Source: Acrasis kona (taxonomy: Eukaryota; Heterolobosea; Eutetramitea; Acrasida; Acrasidae). From it: DNA of 64,000 nucleotides. The stretch is taken from NCBI GenBank assembly GCA_026419775.2, contig JAOPGA020000078.1, positions 99,063 through 163,062 on the forward strand, read 5' to 3'. A model generated the notes under the pieces. That model was not told the origin of the DNA, made no database searches, and was given only the letters and a program-made list of their open reading frames with translations. Position numbers and translations under genes: made by a program. Positions 21,623 to 30,946 of this stretch are shown in pieces; the first letter of the stretch is position 1; every line of letters begins with the position of its first letter.

Positions 21623-22288
21623 ATGGCCACCTCTCCGAATTCTAACCTTTCATTATCACCGGGAGCCCCAGCAAACGTTAGGATAGCTGTCTTAGGGGGA
21701 CAACAGGATGTTGTTTCAGATTTTGTGTTTAGTTTCCTCGACAGACCCTCCTGTGTAGACCCAAATGATGAAAAGTGTTTATCTAAATCTACACAAATAA
21801 ACGGGCAACAATTTAATGTCCAGGTTAATTATACAAGTGGCCAAGAATCATATAGATCCCTTCAAGATTCATACCTCAGACAATGCCATGGATTTGTGTG
21901 TATATACGATAAGTACAAGCAATGGACACTTGATGAGCTTCTTATGGATTACCTGCCAAAAATCGAACGTGTTGCTGCATCCAACAAAGAAATCAAAACA
22001 GTCCCACTAATCTTCTTCGCAAATGAGACAGACGCACATGCGTGGAGCTCGTTGGAAGAACTAACTGCAAAAAACAAACTAGAGGCGTGGTTGAAATTTA
22101 AACCGCTTTGGGTGGAAGGTAACACTAGAACTGGAGCCAACGTTAATGAGTGTGTGTGGATGCTACTTAACCAACTCGTCAAGTTACATTACGAAAGAGA
22201 ATTAGAGTTTCAAACGCTGTCAAATAAGAAGAAGCTTACAGGAAAGAACAAAAAATCAATCAAGCAGAAAAAGTGTTTGATCATGTAA
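21623..22288 (+). CDS. Ras-like pseudo-GTPase with prenylation tail
   Basis: The 221-aa protein has a Ras-superfamily outline but degraded nucleotide-binding motifs. In the P-loop region (VLGGQQDVVSD, residues 23-33) the invariant GK(S/T) is VVS, so the essential Lys is missing. The switch II motif is TSGQE instead of DTAGQE (71-75). The NKxD position reads NETD and the SAK loop is NTRTG. By contrast the membrane-targeting end is fully kept: a long Lys-rich stretch followed by the CaaX box CLIM. It probably acts as a membrane-bound scaffold that no longer cycles GTP. A very divergent active GTPase is less likely. Confidence 0.75.
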   Translation: MATSPNSNLSLSPGAPANVRIAVLGGQQDVVSDFVFSFLDRPSCVDPNDEKCLSKSTQINGQQFNVQVNYTSGQESYRSLQDSYLRQCHGFVCIYDKYKQWTLDELLMDYLPKIERVAASNKEIKTVPLIFFANETDAHAWSSLEELTAKNKLEAWLKFKPLWVEGNTRTGANVNECVWMLLNQLVKLHYERELEFQTLSNKKKLTGKNKKSIKQKKCLIM

Positions 22289-22323
22289 AATAATAAATTA
22301 TTAACAACTTCACATTTACTTTT

Positions 22324-23696
22324 TCACCACTTTCTTGTTCCAACTCCAAATCTTCTTGGTTCGAACGATGACTGTGGCTGCTCCTCTTCAGATAAATACT
22401 TCTTTACATAATCATTTAACATGCATGTGGTTGCTTTTGTAAAAACGGTTTCTTTACATTCTTCCAGCAAAAGAGCATCCTTCATTAGTTGTCTAGTTAT
22501 TCTCATTCGACTAGCAGCAAACTTTAAAAAGATGAATTCGGAGTTCATCATGTTGAAAGAAAGCTTCAAATCATAAAAAGATACTAATGTGAACATGCAC
22601 TTGTTATCTGAAATCTCTTTAAAGACCCAACCGCAAATCATGCTGATGGGTATAAAGTTTGTGGTATCAATGTCGTCTCTTCCGTGACCCGACTTGAAAG
22701 GTTCCACGTCGCTCATTTGTTCTGGATATCCGCCGGTGTGTATCTTCTGTGTTGTCTTCATCAGAAAGATGTAGCATTTCTTCTCAGTGTCATAAACAAC
22801 GGTTGACAAAAGATTGGCGACACGTCCAGTGGCGAGTGGAAAGTGAAAAACAAGTTGCGAACAGTGTATGGGGTATGGTGTGGAGGCATCTATTTTTTTG
22901 TAACCTACAGACTTCCATGAAGTAATAGTTTTATCGGATCGTGAAGTCCACTCAAAGTTTGATGTAATATTCATTGCTTTAAAAGCACTACACGACAAGT
23001 ATCCGGAGCTTTTACCAAGTTTTAGTCTAGTTGAACCACCAATAGCATAGTTCGTTCTACTTGTATAGCAACTAAAGTGGTCAGGGTCGCTGTCAATGTT
23101 GCCCCCACTCCAATCAGGAGAATCTTCTGCTAACTTTAACAAAAAGACAATGTCTCTGTCGTTTATTGTCTCACAGTTAAAATCCTTCGGTTCGTATAGG
23201 AGTGCCTTGTTGGGAATCTGGGAAACATGTATGGATATTTTTTTTATCAATGCTTCTCCTTTCTTAGAATACATTTGAAAATGTTTGCTTCGGACATAGC
23301 GAGGAAGACAATCTTCTTTCAAGTCACTATACACTATTTTATATGCCTCAAAAAACAACAACGGCTTCTTGATAACGTCGTCTCCTTCGATTGCAGCTTT
23401 TATAGCATTTTTCAGTACACCATCAATGTTCAACTCAAAGTTTGCTCCTTCGACAAAGTATTTGTGATATATGGAATCGTATGTATTTTTAATATCTCTC
23501 TCTGATGTGAGCCCCCTTACTTGTTTAATGTCAGTGAGGAAAGGAATCGCTTCGGGACTGTTTTTAAAAATAGAATTCAAAGTTGTGAGACTTACACATG
23601 GCATAGTTCAAGGTACTTCTGAAAGTCAGCAAGTACTTCGTTCTCTTCTAGAAGAAGGTCAAACTGGACTTCATAATCCAGAAGTTTGAACTTCAT
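22324..23696 (-). CDS. RGS domain plus START-like lipid-binding protein
   Basis: Exons 23696-23596 and 23557-22324, with a 38-nt intron, give 444 aa. The first exon supplies FDLLLEENEVLADFQKYLELCHV, the first helices of an RGS domain; the rest follows in exon 2 to about residue 135 and ends VRSKHFQMY. RGS domains speed GTP hydrolysis on heterotrimeric G-protein alpha subunits. Residues about 180-420 look like a START-type lipid-binding fold, with alternating strands around WKSVGYKKID and LVFHFPL and a long C-terminal helix. No membrane segments are present. The RGS call is firm; the START call rests on layout and is weaker. Confidence 0.7.
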
Positions 23697-24172
23697 ACGT
23701 TTTTTAAAAAAATTTGACATTTGAACGTCGACATTATACCAAAATGGTAGTTGGGCTCTCTCAACTTGTCACTCACTCGCCACAAAACAAACATCTAATT
23801 GTCGCTACTTTTTCTATTAGATTTTAATGCTGATGAACTAGTTGGACAGTGATAGAGGTTCAAAACAAAAATCAGTCTCAGGCATCATCTGAGGGAAATC
23901 CAAAAAAATTCATCAAAAAATTCATCATACAGTAACTGTTAGTACTTCAGCACGTCTACGGCGAAAAATTGAGGGTCTACAGCCACTTGTTCGTTTTCAA
24001 ACAATTCATTATGACAGTCATCGGACAAAGGATTAAATTCTAATTCTGGATTCTGCCGCGGTTATTGTTGTTAACGAAAGATCATCTCCACACTAGGTCT
24101 CTCCTGTTCGGTTGGGTTGACACCAGTTTCACAACCTTGATCGATTACAACAGCTTAGTTGACAGGCAAGAA
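23697..24172. other. Intergenic stretch between divergent genes
   Basis: These 476 bp lie between the divergent RGS and SPT4 genes. There is a small repeated AATTCATCA-type motif near 23910-23935, and otherwise nothing I can assign. Confidence 0.5.
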
Positions 24173-24541
24173 ATGAGTTCATATGAGGACTACGATGATG
24201 TCCCACGTCAAGTCACTGCTTCGGACGTAGTACCAAATAATCAAAGAACATTACGCGCATGCGTAACGTGTGGATTAATAAAAAGCATAGATCAGTTTAT
24301 TACGAATGGATGCGAGAACTGCACAAACATTAACATGAGGGAGGACAGAAAAAGAGTAGAAGAATGCACAAGTACAGCGTTTGAAGGGTACGTCATATAA
24401 ATTAAGTAGTGTCCGACTTTTAGAATGATTGCTCTGACAGCTCCAGAAAAAAGTTGGGTTGCAAAATGGCAAGGAGTGGAGAGAAAATGTAAGGGAATGT
24501 ACGCTATAGCTGTATATGGAGACTTACCAGACCAAGATTAA
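24173..24541 (+). CDS. SPT4: Transcription elongation factor SPT4
   Basis: Exons 24173-24387 and 24424-24541 with a 36-nt intron give 110 aa. The zinc finger cysteines are Cys30, Cys33, Cys47 and Cys50 (LRACVTCGLI and GCENC), as in SPT4 of yeast and animals. Exon 2 supplies WVAKWQGVERKCKGMYAIAV, the conserved half that contacts SPT5. SPT4-SPT5 (DSIF) binds RNA polymerase II and supports processive elongation. The stop codon is 13 bp from the stop of the convergent MED4 gene. Confidence 0.95.
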
Positions 24542-24554
24542 ATTTTTTCATTTA

Positions 24555-25448
24555 TTAATCACTTTCACTATCTGAGTCACTATCACTTTCCGAATCACTA
24601 CTCGCATCGTTCAACCCAAATAACTCAATGGGCGCGGCAATCTGTTGCGCTTGTCTTTGCGGCGCGGCATGATACGCTACCTGTGGAATGGTTGCCGTGC
24701 TCGCTACAAACTTGGCTGGACTTGGTGGCTCTGGTTCCTTCTTCTCCTCTGTCAAACTCTGCTTCATCTTTTCTTCGTAAGCCTTTCTATTCTCTAAAAT
24801 GAATTGTTAAGTCACGTAAAAAAATGTTTCCTCTTACTTGGATATAGCAATGATGCAGACCAAACATGAGGTGGTGGATATGGAGGGGACTTGAGGGCAG
24901 CTTGATCCATTGAAGGGGCGCTGGTGGTCCCGCTTATTCGATGGGCATAGGAAGTCACGTCAGTGAGATCTACTTCCTCTAATAATGGTTGAGATTTTAA
25001 TGTGAACATTAGTTACTTCGTGTATTCATTGCTTTTGTTGTTTGTGAGGTGTCATGTAGGCTTGTTAAGAGATCAGAGTGAATGTGCTCTAGTGTGGTCG
25101 ATAGGTTTGAAAGCTGGCTGTTCTTCTCCTCTACTAACCGCCTTACGCTACGTATTTTGGATTGAAATTCTTGATGAACAACCACTAATGTTGTCAGCGA
25201 ATTGAATCTGATAACTTACGTTCTTTTAGTAATAAATGTAATTCTTTGTCTTTTTCAATCATGACGGCCACAAGAGATGACACTGTATTTTTCTGTGTGT
25301 TGATTTGCAAGTCCAATATTTCTAATTGACTACCAGACCCTATGTCACTTAATGATTTTGTACTTTTAACAATCTCTCTCAGCAGCTCCGCATATATGGA
25401 AGCATAGTCAGCAAGAACTTTATTAATCTTTTGCTTGATGCTGCTCAT
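24555..25448 (-). CDS. MED4: Mediator subunit 4
   Basis: Exons 25448-25220, 25184-25017, 24978-24838 and 24793-24555, with introns of 35, 38 and 44 nt, give 258 aa. The N-terminal 150 residues are helical/coiled coil. They are followed by the MED4 hallmark EVDLTDVTSYAHRIS(G)TTSAP and the Pro-rich SPPYPPP segment. MED4 belongs to the middle module of Mediator, which links transcription factors to RNA polymerase II. The C terminus is a run of alternating Ser and Asp/Glu, a likely casein-kinase-2 target. Every exon join is in phase and was placed by reading frame and splice signals. Confidence 0.88.
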
Positions 25449-25990
25449 CTAGATTCAATACCAGTTGACTGGTCCAACATTCGCTCGAACGATCCTTTCT
25501 GTGGAGTCGGACCTGAAGGAGAATGCTAAGTCAGCTCATACGCAGAATTGGACGTTACGTCATCGTATAGCTCATGTTATAAAATAGTTAAATAATTAAT
25601 AGTTTATTAGTTGGTTACAAGTGTCGGGTAACCAGTTGCCACTTCCCATCACCATCGTTTTTGTAGTTTGATTTCCTACTACTAGCATTATGGAAAATAA
25701 ATCTACCTGCTATGTACGTGTTCCTTCTTGTTATCAGTCTTGTACTTGAAATATGTGATGCAATTCTAACTTTCCCGCGATGCTCCCCAAGTCTGTTTGA
25801 ATAATAAAGTATTAATTGAGCTTAAGTCCTGATTTCGTCTCTGCCACCCTCTGATTGTCTTCATGCAATGTGTATCCATTAGAACTTTCATCTTTAGGTT
25901 GAGTTCATTGTGGTTGAATGTTCGTTGGTAATTCGTCGTCTGGTTTTATGATGTCCCTGAGATGTGATTTGTATTATTAGTTTGAAACAA
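25449..25990. other. Intergenic stretch between divergent genes
   Basis: These 542 bp lie between MED4 and the CDC123-like gene. I find no exon, tRNA or repeat that I can support. Confidence 0.5.
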
Positions 25991-27043
25991 ATGAGTACAA
26001 CTGAAAGATTCAACTTTGGGGATTTCAGAGTAGAGGATTGGTACAAGTTTCTGTCCAACCTCACCTTCCCTACTGAATTCCTACCCTTAACTGTTGGTCA
26101 AATTATTTCAATACTGCACAAATATGAGGCGAATCACAAATTCAAAGCAGTAGATGCCAACACTAGTACCATATTCACAAAGGATGATGATGTGGTATTG
26201 AGCAAACTACAAGAGGACCTTCAAGCACTAATGGATAATCACCCCAGTGGCACCTCATTTTTTGTTCGCTTGTCTACACGCTCTCCGAAAGATGCATGCT
26301 TGAAAACTGAAGAATTCAAAACTACATTAAGAGAAATAATTTTGGAGCAGAAAGACAACGTTAATGAATCTTTGGCTGTTATTCTTAGTTTAAATAAACA
26401 CCTTATTGTTAATTCGTCTCAACAGGCAATCAACATGCTTTGTGCAAGCGAGCGGGTTTATACTGACCTAACAAGAACTTTGTTGTTTCTAGATGAAAAA
26501 CATAAGAAGAATTATGATCATGTACTTGAAGAGCAGAGCCTTGTTTTAAGATTGTTTCATGTCATGTCCACTCCACAATATGAATTTAGAATCTTCGTCA
26601 AGAATAATGGAGAGGAATACATTACCACTGCCATTACACAGTATTTCAAAACATGTCGGTTTAGTGAAGAAATGTTAACGGAGTCGAACTTGAAACATTT
26701 GAAAACTTTAATTGTTAATTCATGCAATCGAGTTCATCAAATCATGCATCAAAAAACAAGTGAAAATTATGTATTAGATGTAGCCTATGATAAAGAATGT
26801 GATACTTTGCATGTAATAGAACTTAACCCCTTCTCAGAAGCCACCAGCGCTGCTTTGTTCGATTGGAATAAGCCTGAAGACAAGAAGATTTTGCTTGGAG
26901 AAGCACCTTTTGAATTTAGAGTTCTTTTGGAGAATGTCTCTAGGAGGGAAACAAGATCCCAGCTTAGTAAAGAAGTTAGGAACATGTTGGATGAGATGTT
27001 TCCCATAGAAGAAAAAAAGAAAGAAAAATGCATTTTGCAATAA
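25991..27043 (+). CDS. CDC123/D123-like protein with C-terminal CaaX box
   Basis: This is an intronless gene of 350 aa. It matches the CDC123 (D123) family in order and spacing: FFVRLSTRSPKDA, SLVLRLFHVMSTPQYEFRIF, YVLDVAYDKE and LHVIELNPF. CDC123 is an ATP-grasp-fold factor that assembles the translation initiation factor eIF2. Compared with canonical members the region around residues 120-190 is expanded and several ATP-site residues are hard to match, so this may be a divergent paralogue. The protein ends KKKEKCILQ, a credible CaaX farnesylation signal behind a basic stretch, which CDC123 does not normally have. I chose the ATG at 25991. Confidence 0.75.
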   Translation: MSTTERFNFGDFRVEDWYKFLSNLTFPTEFLPLTVGQIISILHKYEANHKFKAVDANTSTIFTKDDDVVLSKLQEDLQALMDNHPSGTSFFVRLSTRSPKDACLKTEEFKTTLREIILEQKDNVNESLAVILSLNKHLIVNSSQQAINMLCASERVYTDLTRTLLFLDEKHKKNYDHVLEEQSLVLRLFHVMSTPQYEFRIFVKNNGEEYITTAITQYFKTCRFSEEMLTESNLKHLKTLIVNSCNRVHQIMHQKTSENYVLDVAYDKECDTLHVIELNPFSEATSAALFDWNKPEDKKILLGEAPFEFRVLLENVSRRETRSQLSKEVRNMLDEMFPIEEKKKEKCILQ

Positions 27044-27128
27044 ATTAATGTATTATATTTATTTCCACCTTCCGAATCCGTTCTTTTTTTTGTGAGGTAT
27101 AATGACAATTGTTGAGAATCGATCGTGG

Positions 27129-27476
27129 TTAGGTTTGCAGATTTCTACTTTGTGTTGTTAAATTTGTTTTAATTTCGTCATTTTTCTTCGGGATTACGCC
27201 CTCACGTTTTTTGAGTGCAAGATTTGCTTTGTATTCGGCAGCCTTTTTTCTGGCTTCCAACGATCTTCTCATAGATTTCATTGCTTCGACTTTTGATTTA
27301 AGACTTAGGAGTGAAGAAGTTGTATGATAATTTCGGATAATCAATGTAGAACCATGCCTCCATCCTAGCCGACAGATGTTATTAATATACATCTTACGTT
27401 GGTTGACCTTTACTTTTTTGAAAAAATATTTAGATTGGAATAGTTTTATAAAATTCAACTTTTGGTAACAGATCAT
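27129..27476 (-). CDS. Small basic protein, mitochondrial-looking
   Basis: I do not recognise this protein. It reads 115 aa from the ATG at 27476, or 87 aa from the ATG at 27392. The middle (STLIIRNYHTTSSLLSLKSK) resembles a mitochondrial presequence, followed by a Lys/Arg/Ala-rich helix. A 33-nt stretch starting at the GTAAG near 27397 and ending TAG has perfect intron signals and is a multiple of three. The frame is therefore open whether or not it is spliced. A mitochondrial ribosomal or assembly factor is possible but unproven. Confidence 0.5.
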   Translation of the reverse strand: MICYQKLNFIKLFQSKYFFKKVKVNQRKMYINNICRLGWRHGSTLIIRNYHTTSSLLSLKSKVEAMKSMRRSLEARKKAAEYKANLALKKREGVIPKKNDEIKTNLTTQSRNLQT

Positions 27477-27576
27477 TCTAGTGTGTAGTTTAGTATTAAC
27501 GTAGATGATAACGTACAGTTTTTTGAAAAGGATCGTGAAAATGCATTAGTCATAACAAAAGAAATATTTAATATAT

Positions 27577-27670
27577 GGCGATTTGATCGAGTTTTTTTAC
27601 GATATTGGTCTAAGATGGACGACTCAAGTTCGTCTCCGAAAGGGCGTGGGTTCAAATCCCACAGTCGTCA
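27577..27670 (+). tRNA. tRNA-Leu(CAA) with a 13-nt insertion in the D loop
   Basis: The acceptor stem GGCGATT (27577-27583) pairs fully with AGTCGTC (27663-27669), with two G-U pairs and discriminator A. The D stem is ATC/GAT. The anticodon arm is GACGA-CTCAAGT-TCGTC (27618-27634), anticodon CAA. A short variable arm and the T arm GTGGG-TTCAAAT-CCCAC (27646-27662) follow. All of this fits tRNA-Leu. Between the GAG of the D loop (ending 27591) and the TTGG (27605-27608) lie 13 extra bases that begin with seven T. Without them the gene would be 81 nt, normal size. The usual anticodon-loop intron is absent. It may be a pseudogene or carry an unusual intron. Confidence 0.65.
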
Positions 27671-27848
27671 CTTTTATAAAAAGAAGGTATGTTCATATTA
27701 AAAACTAAGTGGGTACAATTTTACAACCTCTATGTGATTTCACCAAGCTTTAGTACTGAACAGTAAAATGAATTTGTCTTGGATCAAGAGTAACATTAGC
27801 CACATTGATTAACGAGATGATAATTATAAGAAAGTTTTATTGAATTTT

Positions 27849-29051
27849 TTACACGTTTTCGATATTTTCAACGACAGCTTGATCGCAATTATCATTGACC
27901 AGTGGTGTCGGTGAGTCCGAACCATTTCCAGTCCCTTGCACCGAGAATGACAAATGGTTATTTACGGTTGGGGTACCACATTCCGTCTCTAATGCATATT
28001 GATTATTATCAGTTATAAGATTGCTCGGAGTGCTTGTGGTTTCAGTCTCCGAACTTGTGTCAAGTTGCATTCCATTACCACTCAACGTTGTTTTTTTTAA
28101 TATTTTACAAGAAAATCTTGATGGCCAGAAGATGATGATAACAACCATAAAGACGGTGATTGTGGGGATACCCATAGCAATAAGTGCCGTGAAAACAACG
28201 GCTGCCTGATCGACCAAATTACCCACGCCAGTACATGCAAAAATAACAATCGTAGCAATCACCAACAAAACAACCATAATCATCAAACGCCTAGTCAAAG
28301 ACTTTGCTTCCTTATTTTTATTACCAACAAGTTTACGCATACATATACCTATGATGATCATTATCGTCACCAATACAACTTTATTCAAAGCCACAAGAAA
28401 TATGGAAATGTAATGAAAATTCAAACCGACAATAGCCAACATGGTATAGCCCACTGTTAATAGTGCCACGTACAAAAGTCCATTTAAAAGGCATAGCACC
28501 AATATAACCCTTGTGACTATTATGGCTGCCTTTTTGGCAGTGGAGAAAGCCACACTGTTGAGTACGACCAAAAATATTTGAATTGTAATGACAATGGCAA
28601 CGTCTGATAGGAAAATATCTACTTGAATGAAACTCAAGTCTGGGGCGCTCAATTGAAGCGTTGCCGACCTGTACATGATGACAACAAAGTTCACGACCTT
28701 GAACACACTATACAACACCATAAAACAGTATAAGGTGTGTAGCCAGAACTGTCTCCTTACTTTGCTCTTATTCATTTTCTTCGGGATCACCCTATAGCAG
28801 AGTAGAATCAAGTGGGCTCGATGTCCGAACGCAATGATCGTTAAAAGTACAGTGAGTATGATGTAGATGCCCAAAAACGCAGCCGAGATGGATGTGACCT
28901 CGATGGGGTACTTTTTTAAAGCCAAATCGAACGGATCGATCATCAGCCCTGGATTTGTGAGGTTGAGAAATGACGTTGAGTTTGGGGACAAGGTCGAGTT
29001 GAGCACTAACGTCGAATTGATAGAGGCCGTGCTGTTGGTGGTGATGTTCAT
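27849..29051 (-). CDS. Seven-transmembrane protein, GPCR/TOM1-GPR137-like
   Basis: The 400-aa product has seven clear hydrophobic segments, from ISAAFLGIYIILTVLLTII to MGIPTITVFMVVIIIFW. Short loops separate them. Its outer N terminus of about 45 residues is packed with at least six N-x-S/T glycosylation sequons and no signal peptide. The C-terminal tail of about 90 residues is Ser/Thr/Asn-rich. The layout resembles the THH1/TOM1/TOM3-GPR137 group of seven-TM proteins rather than a classical receptor family, but by eye I cannot fix the family. I chose the ATG at 29051; the frame above it opens with TTG. Confidence 0.7.
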   Translation of the reverse strand: MNITTNSTASINSTLVLNSTLSPNSTSFLNLTNPGLMIDPFDLALKKYPIEVTSISAAFLGIYIILTVLLTIIAFGHRAHLILLCYRVIPKKMNKSKVRRQFWLHTLYCFMVLYSVFKVVNFVVIMYRSATLQLSAPDLSFIQVDIFLSDVAIVITIQIFLVVLNSVAFSTAKKAAIIVTRVILVLCLLNGLLYVALLTVGYTMLAIVGLNFHYISIFLVALNKVVLVTIMIIIGICMRKLVGNKNKEAKSLTRRLMIMVVLLVIATIVIFACTGVGNLVDQAAVVFTALIAMGIPTITVFMVVIIIFWPSRFSCKILKKTTLSGNGMQLDTSSETETTSTPSNLITDNNQYALETECGTPTVNNHLSFSVQGTGNGSDSPTPLVNDNCDQAVVENIENV

Positions 29052-30946
29052 TGCTTTGATTATTAACCGTTGACAGATGTCAAAGAACTGACATTTCAAT
29101 GCAATGCGTTACTAAAAAAAGCATCAACTCCTTGATTTTGACCTTTTATTTCACTTTTATTTAGCCACGGGGTGGTAGGACAAATCAGAGAGGAGGAAGC
29201 TAAGGAATCTTTTATCTCTTCCTTTTCCCCGTGAGTTTAAAAGTAGTATGGAATTATTAAAATAGATTGAATCTCAAAAGTTGACTCAAGAAACGTACCA
29301 AAAACTTCCTTCGTATTGCCAGTTTCAGTAACAAAGAAATGAATGAATCATTTTTTGTGAAAATATTTGCCTCGGTCGAGTCCAATTTCATAAATAACAG
29401 AAAACACAGAAACGAACGATGGACCATGGAAGATAACGTAGTCAGTTGATGGCATGATGGAGATCCATGATTTTGTCTAAATCATTTCACTGATGCCAAA
29501 TTGTATGTGATGTTCGTTATAAAAACTATCGTGCTTCGTCTAGTACGTTTGTTGTGATTGTTTGTAATTTGGTTCCCATATTTTCATCGATACTCCATTG
29601 TAAATCTATCAATGTTCATGATGTGGTTGGTGGTCCTCATACACTAGTTCGACATTCTCCGATGATTCCAGTGTCTGTCGCGTAGAATAGTTGAGATTTA
29701 TGCCTATTGTTTCCATCGAATAGATGAAAGGTTTCTTATTATTTTTCTAGTAGGTTGTAGTTTATGTCGATAAGTTCTCCAATTGTTCATGCGCCGTCAA
29801 ATTATATTTGTTGCCTGTCATGCATGACCTTGTTCCCAATTTCAAGTCTAAGCCTTGATGTTGGCTAACTTATAGAGAGTTGCAAGAGGAAATCGAGTTC
29901 TTTACTTGTAATACGAGTAGCTCCGAAGTGGTGCAACAAGGTTTTGAGGGTAATTGGTTCTTGATGCGACTGTAGTTAGTCTCGCCGATTGATGCTTCCC
30001 AGTCAAGTTATTTTTATGGACCTTCATTGTTTTCCTAATCATACCATCTTCCTGTTAAATACTTTTGATGCTTGTTCAATTATGACCTATCTAATTACCC
30101 AACCAATTATTAAATATAGATTCTAAAAGGATAACTGTTTTAGTTTGACCCCTTGAATGGTTGCTGTGCTCAACTACGCCGGTGATATTACCACAAACAT
30201 GAAATCATCAAAAGAATCAGAATCTATGATATAGAACTTGAACATCAGCAACACAGGAAGAAAGATGTACTGCCCTAATCCCGTCATAAATTGTATGTTT
30301 TTCGAATAGCGATTTGAATAAGAATATTATTTAAATTGGTGTTATCATTAGTTCCATAAGCCCCCGTCACAGTCACTGTATATCTTTGTTTCTTTTGGGG
30401 TTCATCACGATGCTATTTAGGGCAGTCGCCACATACGATGACAGAATGACCTAAGTTCCACGGTGATTTTAGCCACACAGTGGTCAGTCTACTTTTGAGG
30501 AAAAGCATATAACACTGTTTATAGATTCGATTCATGACATATTGTTCCTGTGAGTAGCTTTTGTACATCTACTGCCTTGGTTGATACTTACAACCGTTCC
30601 GTCAACTTCAAAGAAAAATTAAAACCCAGGACTGCAGGACTTGGGTTCTGCCCGTTTTATCCTTTCGACAAGATCATGTTCTGAGACGGTCCATGTAGAA
30701 CTTTATAATTTTCAGTTTATAAATAAGGTGTACTATTTTCTTGGCTGCGAAAGCTTCCAATGCTTCTCTTTTTCTTTTTTCTTGATTGCACAGACTCTCT
30801 TAATAATGCACCATATATGACAAATGATATCAATAACACAAATTAACTAGATATAGTTAGGGAACTCGTGTAAAATGTTATTTGTTCCGCCTTCAATTTT
30901 CACCAACTTTCTTTAAATAACTTTTATTTTTAAAAACAAAACAAAC
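29052..30946. other. 1.9-kb gene-free stretch
   Basis: This is the largest stretch here with no gene: 1895 bp between the seven-TM gene and the sphingomyelinase-like gene. I find no long ORF, no exon chain with splice signals, no tRNA and no recognisable spliceosomal RNA. It could carry an untranslated RNA or regulatory sequence, but nothing in it supports a specific call. Confidence 0.5.
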
